Assembly: GCA_963169055.1 (NCBI GenBank)
Contig: CAUJFU010000182.1
Span: 1-11,389, forward strand
Direction: 5' to 3'
Source of the DNA: Myxococcota bacterium
GTDB taxonomy: Bacteria > Myxococcota_C > UBA6777
DNA length: 11,389 nt
Shown here: positions 7,778 through 11,389 of the stretch, one piece after another
Layout of the letters: each line of letters opens with the position of its first letter
Numbering within the stretch: position 1 is the first letter of the stretch
The notes under the pieces: generated by a model
Told to the model about the DNA's origin: nothing
Seen by the model: only the letters and a program-made list of their open reading frames with translations
Databases searched by the model: none
Translations under genes and position numbers: made by a program

Positions 7778-9132
7778 ACGTGATGCGAAAGCACCTCTTG
7801 CTTCCCTTGGGTTGTGCATGGCTTCTTTCGATCGGCTGCACCACCAAAGTCGTCAAAAATGACCCGCCTCCTCTACGCGATGTCGTTGTCGAAAAAACAG
7901 CGGAAGAGATCTACCAAGAAGCCCTCGGTATCCACAAAGAAGGCCAACGCTCGGGAAGTCTCGACCACGCACAAGTCGAAAAACTCTACCGTCAAGCTAT
8001 CGAGAAAAAACCCTCTCTCGCAGTGGCGCACTTCAATTTGGCCGCTCTCTACGAAGAGACCGGGCAATACAACCGCGCCGCACGTCAACTCGGCCAAGCC
8101 TTGCAAAACGACGAGAAAAACCCCGAAGCAACCTATCGACTCGTCCAACTCTATGTCAGACAAAAACAACACGACAACGCCCTGCGTACCTACTACCGCT
8201 ATCTCCGACTCGATCCACAAAGCGCCAAAAAAGCAGAGATGCAGATCAACCTCGCCGCGTTGCAGGTCGAAAATAACCAGTACGAAGACGCCCTCAAAAC
8301 AGCACGAGGTATCCTTGCGCTCGATCCCGAAAATATCGAAGCCTACCGCGTGATCGCTAGAGTCTATCTCAAACAAAAAAAGTACAAGATCGTTCACTTG
8401 GTGTATCAACTTGCCGAGAAAACCAAGAAAAAAGATGCGCGCCTCTTTAATATCCGTGGACTCGCGTTTATGCACGAGCAAAAAATGCCTGAAGCGATGT
8501 ACTTCTTCGGAGAAGCCGCCAAAGAAGATCCCAATCTCTTTTCAGCACAAATGAACCTCGGTTTGCTCGCGCTGCGTTATCACGACTATTCCCGCGCTCT
8601 CGCAACCCTTCAACAAGCCGTGAAACTGCGCCCCAGAAACCAAGAAGCGCTCCTTGGCTATGCCCTCGCGCTACGTGCCAATCGCAAGTTTGAAGAAGCC
8701 GAAAAAGTCTACCAAGAACAACTGCTCAAATACTATCCCGGCCATGCACCGAGCGTTTTCAACCTCGCCGTTCTTCATCTCCGCTTCATGAACAAGCCAA
8801 AACTTGCAGAAACCAGCCTTCGGCGCTATATCGGCGAACAAGGCTCGCGTATCGGCGAAAAACACGCTGCGTATCAACTCCTCAAAGAGTCGCAAGATCG
8901 CATCAAGATGCAAGAAGCCGAAGAAAAAGAAAAACTCGCTCAGCAGCAAAAACCAGCCCCCCGAAAAACCGACGCCAAAGACAACATCGACAAAAACGTT
9001 CCCAAAGATCTTTCGACCGACAAGCTGGAACCTGACAAAGGCGATCCCGATAAGCCCGACGACAATAAGCCCGACGATAAAAAGTCTGACGATAAAAAGT
9101 CTGACGACGCAAAACCCGCCCCAAGAAGCTAA
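7774..9132 (+). CDS. gltE: TPR-repeat outer-membrane lipoprotein, GltE/AglT/NfsE-like
   Basis: 452-aa lipoprotein. A short signal (MNVMRKHLLLPLGCAWLL) ends in LSIGC, with Cys22 as the likely lipidated residue. Ser at -3 is less usual but acceptable. About seven TPR units follow between 83 and 325 (AHFNLAALYEETGQYNRAARQL, INLAALQVENNQYEDAL, AQMNLGLLALRYHDYSRAL and so on), several with the classic small/aromatic spacing and a DP or RP turn. From about 373 the chain becomes a charged helix, then a disordered D/K/P-rich tail (about 391-452). In M. xanthus, AglT/GltE is an outer-membrane TPR lipoprotein of the gliding complex, and NfsE is its paralog. The 4-nt overlap with the GltD-like gene suggests coupled synthesis of interacting partners. 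Lipoprotein status and TPR fold are secure; the GltE label rests on context as well as architecture. Confidence 0.87.
   Translation: MNVMRKHLLLPLGCAWLLSIGCTTKVVKNDPPPLRDVVVEKTAEEIYQEALGIHKEGQRSGSLDHAQVEKLYRQAIEKKPSLAVAHFNLAALYEETGQYNRAARQLGQALQNDEKNPEATYRLVQLYVRQKQHDNALRTYYRYLRLDPQSAKKAEMQINLAALQVENNQYEDALKTARGILALDPENIEAYRVIARVYLKQKKYKIVHLVYQLAEKTKKKDARLFNIRGLAFMHEQKMPEAMYFFGEAAKEDPNLFSAQMNLGLLALRYHDYSRALATLQQAVKLRPRNQEALLGYALALRANRKFEEAEKVYQEQLLKYYPGHAPSVFNLAVLHLRFMNKPKLAETSLRRYIGEQGSRIGEKHAAYQLLKESQDRIKMQEAEEKEKLAQQQKPAPRKTDAKDNIDKNVPKDLSTDKLEPDKGDPDKPDDNKPDDKKSDDKKSDDAKPAPRS
9073..9102 (+). repeat. Two exact 15-bp tandem units in the GltE-like tail
   Basis: The unit GACGATAAAAAGTCT occurs twice in a row, encoding DDKKS twice (residues 434-443), flanked by related DKPDDNKPDD codons. 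It is part of the charged low-complexity tail and looks like slippage-type expansion. Confidence 0.8.
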
Positions 9133-9361
9133 GCCCCTCACGCTCCTTCCTTGTTCCTTCCTCCCCCCAAGACAAGCTGCTCTTCGCCTTCATCTTCTGC
9201 TCCCACCCCGCCTCTTTACACGGATATCCGCCAAAATAACCCATCCACTCTGCCCGTCCATCCGACCTGATCTCCTGAATTTGCTCTGTTCGAATAAAAA
9301 TAGGCTCGCTTGGGAACTTCCCTGATCCCCCTGTGTCTAAGCCCACCAGTTCAACGATTTG

Positions 9362-9383
9362 GTACGCTTCGCAGCGTGCTTTT
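9362..9383 (+). terminator. Possible intrinsic terminator after the GltE-like gene
   Basis: The arms GTACGCT (9362-9368) and AGCGTGC (9373-9379) pair over 7 bp with one G-T pair around a TCGC loop, and TTTT follows at 9380-9383. The stem is short, the T-run is short, and it lies 230 bp after the stop codon, so this is a weak call. Confidence 0.3.
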
Positions 9384-9689
9384 CCATCCCCAGACGCACA
9401 GGCCGTCTCGGAACACACAGGAAAGTGCGACATGAACACAACCTTGCACATCTCGCCCCTTTGGTGGCCTTGGAGCTTTTCGCTCGACGGCGTGCAATGG
9501 CGTGCTTTTGTTCATGCAAACCTCCAAACTCTTTGTGCCTTTGTTTTTCGTGCCCTGCCTTGGTGGACAACTCCCCCCGCCTGCTCGAACTCGCATGAAC
9601 AGACCATCGCGATCGCCCCTTGTGTCGAGGAGATCGAGCGCTTTCCCCAAACGCTTCCCTCCCTCCCCACAAAAAAAGTCTCCACATCG

Positions 9690-9702
9690 ACGATCAGATC
9701 GT
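9690..9702. repeat. 13-nt perfect palindrome, possible operator
   Basis: ACGATC and GATCGT flank a central A. It is a symmetric site in the non-coding stretch about 205 bp before the GltF-like gene, of the size bound by dimeric regulators. There is only one copy, so a chance origin remains likely. Confidence 0.25.
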
Positions 9703-9830
9703 TTACTATCACGCAGGTACGCCTTGCTGGCGACAGGGATTCTTTGATCCAACAGCGACCTTGCGAATCTCTTCTGTCTACTCGCGCCCCCCGCGCACCG
9801 CCTTGGATCTTTCAGCCAGCCCGCGCACAT

Positions 9831-9852
9831 AAACAATCCTCAGCGATTGTTT
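9831..9852. repeat. 8-bp perfect inverted repeat in the leader of the GltF-like gene
   Basis: AAACAATC (9831-9838) and GATTGTTT (9845-9852) are exact reverse complements with a 6-nt loop CTCAGC. It ends 55 bp before the start codon and has no T-run, so it may be a protein-binding site or a 5'-UTR hairpin rather than a terminator. Confidence 0.4.
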
Positions 9853-9907
9853 GAAGATGCAGACAACATGGCCTCTTTCGAGGCACCCGATGGAGTAGGA
9901 GTTTTCG

Positions 9908-10183
9908 ATGAAACGTTGGCTTTTGATTGGGCTTTCCTGCGCAGCACTGAGCACATTGGCGCTCCCCACCTCCCCACAAGCCCAAGATAGTTCTGTCAAA
10001 GTCGGCGGTCGCTTCTACCAAAAGAAGACCGTGTACGACTTCAGCAGCGACACCATCTCGGGCGACTTGACCAAACCTGACGGCGAATACATCGAAGCCC
10101 GAAAAAACGTGAAGTTCCAGCGTTTGATCCAACTCCGACAAAACTTTCGTGAACGGATCATCCAATCCGTGAACGACCTATAA
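9908..10183 (+). CDS. gltF: Small exported protein, GltF/NfsF-like
   Basis: 91-aa protein with a strong Shine-Dalgarno (AGGAG at 9897-9901, 6-nt spacing). Residues 1-25 are a signal peptide (MKRWLLIGLSCAALSTLALPTSPQA). The AQD that follows gives a mature chain of about 66 residues with no membrane segment and no lipobox. The mature part reads as a compact domain: GGRFYQKKTVYDF, then SGDLTKPDGEYIEARK, then a helix-like end (FQRLIQLRQNFRERIIQSVNDL region). Small periplasmic proteins of this form with a (V/I)xDF ... LTKP.G.Y pattern sit beside the FHA gene in Glt/Nfs clusters, and M. xanthus GltF is a periplasmic component. I base the name mainly on position before the GltG-like gene and on that remembered pattern, without an alignment. 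A separate promoter upstream is likely given the 775-bp gap. Confidence 0.72.
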   Translation: MKRWLLIGLSCAALSTLALPTSPQAQDSSVKVGGRFYQKKTVYDFSSDTISGDLTKPDGEYIEARKNVKFQRLIQLRQNFRERIIQSVNDL

Positions 10184-10258
10184 CCGCGATACAAAAACAA
10201 TACAAACGCACTTGCGAGCGCCGCCGCTCCTCTCATACACAGCCAAGGGAGATCCCAG
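10184..10258. other. 75-bp spacer with a small GC-rich hairpin
   Basis: GAGCG (10216-10220) and CGCTC (10225-10229) can pair around a CCGC loop. No T-run follows, so the GltF- and GltG-like genes are probably co-transcribed. The ribosome binding site AAGGGAG of the next gene is at 10245-10251. Confidence 0.35.
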
Positions 10259-11389
10259 ATGGCAAAGCCCATAACCCCTATTTTCCTCCTGATCGAGCGT
10301 GAAGGACAAGCACCGCGAACCGAGGAATTCAACGAAAGCATCGTGAAGATCGGCAAGCTGGCCTCTGTTAACCTCCGCCTTGATGATCCCCACATCAACC
10401 GTATCCACGCCGTGATCGAGATCCTCGACAACGACGAAGCCCAAGTCATCGATATGGGTTCGTCCAAAGGAACCCGCGTCAACGGAAAACGCATCCACAA
10501 AACCAAAGTCGTCTCGGGCGACGAGATGATCCTCGGCGACACCAACATCAAAATCTTCATCGGCGAAGAAGCCGTCGGCCAAGCACGTCTCGGCAATTAC
10601 AACGTCAAGGGTGTGGCCCCCGCCCCTGTCGCAGAAGCCGCGTTCTCTCCCACAAACCTTGGTGCGGATGTTGGCTTTACACCCGACGCATCAGGTATGA
10701 CCGGCAGTGTCGGTGGCGACGTCGGAGTGTCCAGCATCGACTTCGGACTCAATCACGATCCTCTTGGTGGGCTTGGCGGTGGGTTTGGCGGCGAACCCAG
10801 CTTCGAGTCCACTTCCGTCACACGCAATCCCCTCCTTGAGGCCGATATCTCCCAAGATACCGCTGAACCCGATACATCCCAGCACAACGCTGCGGCTGCT
10901 TATGCTGTGCGTGAAGCTGCACACCAAGAAGCAACTGCCCAATCCCCCGCAGTCTCCGAGCAACAAGCACACGCCTACCAAGCGCCTACTCCGATGCAGT
11001 ACCAAGAACCCGCACAGCCTCAAATCGCCTACACCCAAGAACCCCAAGGCTACGGCGCTCCCCAAGGCTACGGCGCTCCCCAAGGCTACGGCGCTCCCCA
11101 AGGCTACGACCCCAACGCACAAGCCTACGCCATGCAACAACCCAGCTACGGCCAAATCCCACAAGTCGTAGCTCCCCAAGGCTACGACCCCAACGCACAA
11201 GACTTCGCAGCTCCTCAAGGTTACGGCGCTCCTCAAAGTTACGGCGCTCCTCAAGGCTACGGCGCTCCTCAAGGTTACGGCGCTCCTCAAGGCTACGACC
11301 CCAACGCACAAGCCTACGGCGGTTATGCACAACAAGCCCAGCCAACGAGCGGTTTCCCACAACAGCAACCCTATCCTCCCCAGTCGACG
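10259..11389 (+). CDS. gltG: FHA-domain protein, GltG-like; 3' end beyond the window
   Basis: Partial gene: 377 codons are read without a stop to the right edge. The ATG at 10259 follows AAGGGAG (10245-10251) with 7-nt spacing. There is no signal peptide, so the N-terminus is cytoplasmic. Residues 8-100 form an FHA domain: [13 protein letters not shown] (29-41), [10 protein letters not shown] (46-55), [17 protein letters not shown] (63-79), [13 protein letters not shown] (about 88-100). In Myxococcota, an IGxLAS ... L.D....RIH FHA head is typical of GltG/NfsG-like proteins, which continue into one membrane helix and a TonB-like (AgmX/PglI-type) C-terminal domain; those parts would lie outside this window. 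Residues 105-260 are a Gly/Ala/Gln-rich linker, then [16 protein letters not shown] repeats (262-351). The phosphothreonine-contacting residues are substituted (see findings). Being directly after a GltF-like gene supports the call. Confidence 0.85.
   Translation, partial: MAKPITPIFLLIEREGQAPRTEEFNESIVKIGKLASVNLRLDDPHINRIHAVIEILDNDEAQVIDMGSSKGTRVNGKRIHKTKVVSGDEMILGDTNIKIFIGEEAVGQARLGNYNVKGVAPAPVAEAAFSPTNLGADVGFTPDASGMTGSVGGDVGVSSIDFGLNHDPLGGLGGGFGGEPSFESTSVTRNPLLEADISQDTAEPDTSQHNAAAAYAVREAAHQEATAQSPAVSEQQAHAYQAPTPMQYQEPAQPQIAYTQEPQGYGAPQGYGAPQGYGAPQGYDPNAQAYAMQQPSYGQIPQVVAPQGYDPNAQDFAAPQGYGAPQSYGAPQGYGAPQGYGAPQGYDPNAQAYGGYAQQAQPTSGFPQQQPYPPQST
11042..11311 (+). repeat. APQGYG hexapeptide arrays (18-bp units) with three GYDPNAQ caps
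   Basis: Array one (11042-11107) repeats an 18-bp unit reading PQGYGA three times, then PQGY. Array two (11210-11296) repeats APQGYG four times (one copy has S for G), then APQGY. Each array ends in GYDPNAQ, and a third copy stands alone between them. The three caps, at 11102-11122, 11180-11200 and 11291-11311, use identical codons. Array one spells Pro as CCC and array two as CCT. The protein product is a flexible Gln/Gly/Tyr/Pro linker. Confidence 0.9.

Larger units (their letters stand above)
9133..9907. other. 775-bp region without a convincing gene, splitting the cluster
   Basis: The first 70 bases are strongly pyrimidine-rich on the + strand. Structures seen: an 11-nt palindrome GGGAACTTCCC (9312-9322), a hairpin with a T-run (9362-9383), a 13-nt palindrome (9690-9702) and an 8-bp inverted repeat (9831-9852). 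One + frame, 9432-9854 (140 codons, MNTTLHISPLWWPWSF), has AGGA at 9419-9422, 9 nt upstream. Its Trp/Pro/Cys-rich composition, lack of the purine-first codon bias of the neighbours and lack of a recognisable domain make it doubtful. Minus-strand frames over 9337-9836 look equally unlike proteins. The region probably ends the upstream unit and holds the promoter of the GltF/GltG-like genes, but I cannot point to a clear promoter. Confidence 0.5.

Noticed and set aside
9288-9295. GTTCGAAT resembling a tRNA T-loop
   Set aside because: No pairing T-stem, anticodon arm or acceptor stem can be drawn around it.
9359-9380. Sigma-54-like promoter beginning TTGGTACG
   Set aside because: The -24-like half is present, but no GC falls at the required 10-base spacing after the GG, and the bases are better explained as a hairpin.
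9337-9836. Overlapping minus-strand frames of 116 and 161 codons in the 775-bp gap
   Set aside because: Arg/Ser/Cys-rich translations without domains, no good ribosome binding site, and two competing frames over the same bases.
10015-10596. 193-codon minus-strand frame across the GltF/GltG junction
   Set aside because: Antisense to both the signal-peptide protein and the FHA domain. Its translation shows no recognisable family.
10691-11368. Minus-strand frames rich in repeated SAVALR/LGERRS units
   Set aside because: These repeats are only the reverse reading of the APQGYG-encoding array of the GltG-like gene.

Overview
All supported genes in this window lie on the + strand and encode envelope proteins: a lipoprotein, an outer-membrane barrel, periplasmic TPR proteins and the start of a cytoplasmic FHA protein. 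Gene content and order match the core of the Glt/Nfs trans-envelope machinery of Myxococcota and related deltaproteobacteria. In Myxococcus xanthus, Glt drives adventurous gliding and the paralogous Nfs system acts in spore-coat assembly. Base composition is moderate in GC, with heavy use of AAA/GAA and C-ending codons, so a deltaproteobacterial or myxobacterial relative with lower GC than Myxococcus is likely. The species cannot be named from this sequence.

Layout, left to right: a Cys-rich von Willebrand A (VWA) lipoprotein (134-1558); a 284-bp spacer; an outer-membrane beta-barrel protein with a TTG start (1843-2538); a GltC-like periplasmic TPR protein (2643-4346); a very large GltD/AgmU-like TPR protein (4370-7777); a GltE-like TPR lipoprotein that overlaps it by 4 nt (7774-9132); a 775-bp region with no convincing gene but several hairpins and palindromes (9133-9907); a small GltF-like exported protein (9908-10183); and an FHA-domain GltG-like protein that runs off the right edge (10259-11389).

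A working model, inferred from the family: the barrel and the GltE-like lipoprotein sit in the outer membrane, the GltC, GltD and GltF-like proteins bridge the periplasm, and the GltG-like protein links the cytoplasm to the periplasm once its missing C-terminal part is included. The VWA lipoprotein at the head of the locus resembles the gliding adhesin CglB in architecture (lipid anchor, VWA metal site, many cysteines). If so, this locus carries the adhesin beside the machine, whereas in M. xanthus cglB is unlinked to the glt clusters. No motor genes (AglRQS type), RNA genes, CRISPR arrays or mobile elements are visible.

The points most worth a second look are the VWA lipoprotein linked to a Glt-like locus, the substituted phosphothreonine-binding residues of the FHA domain, the two codon-distinct hexapeptide repeat arrays in the GltG linker, and the structured 775-bp gap that splits the cluster.
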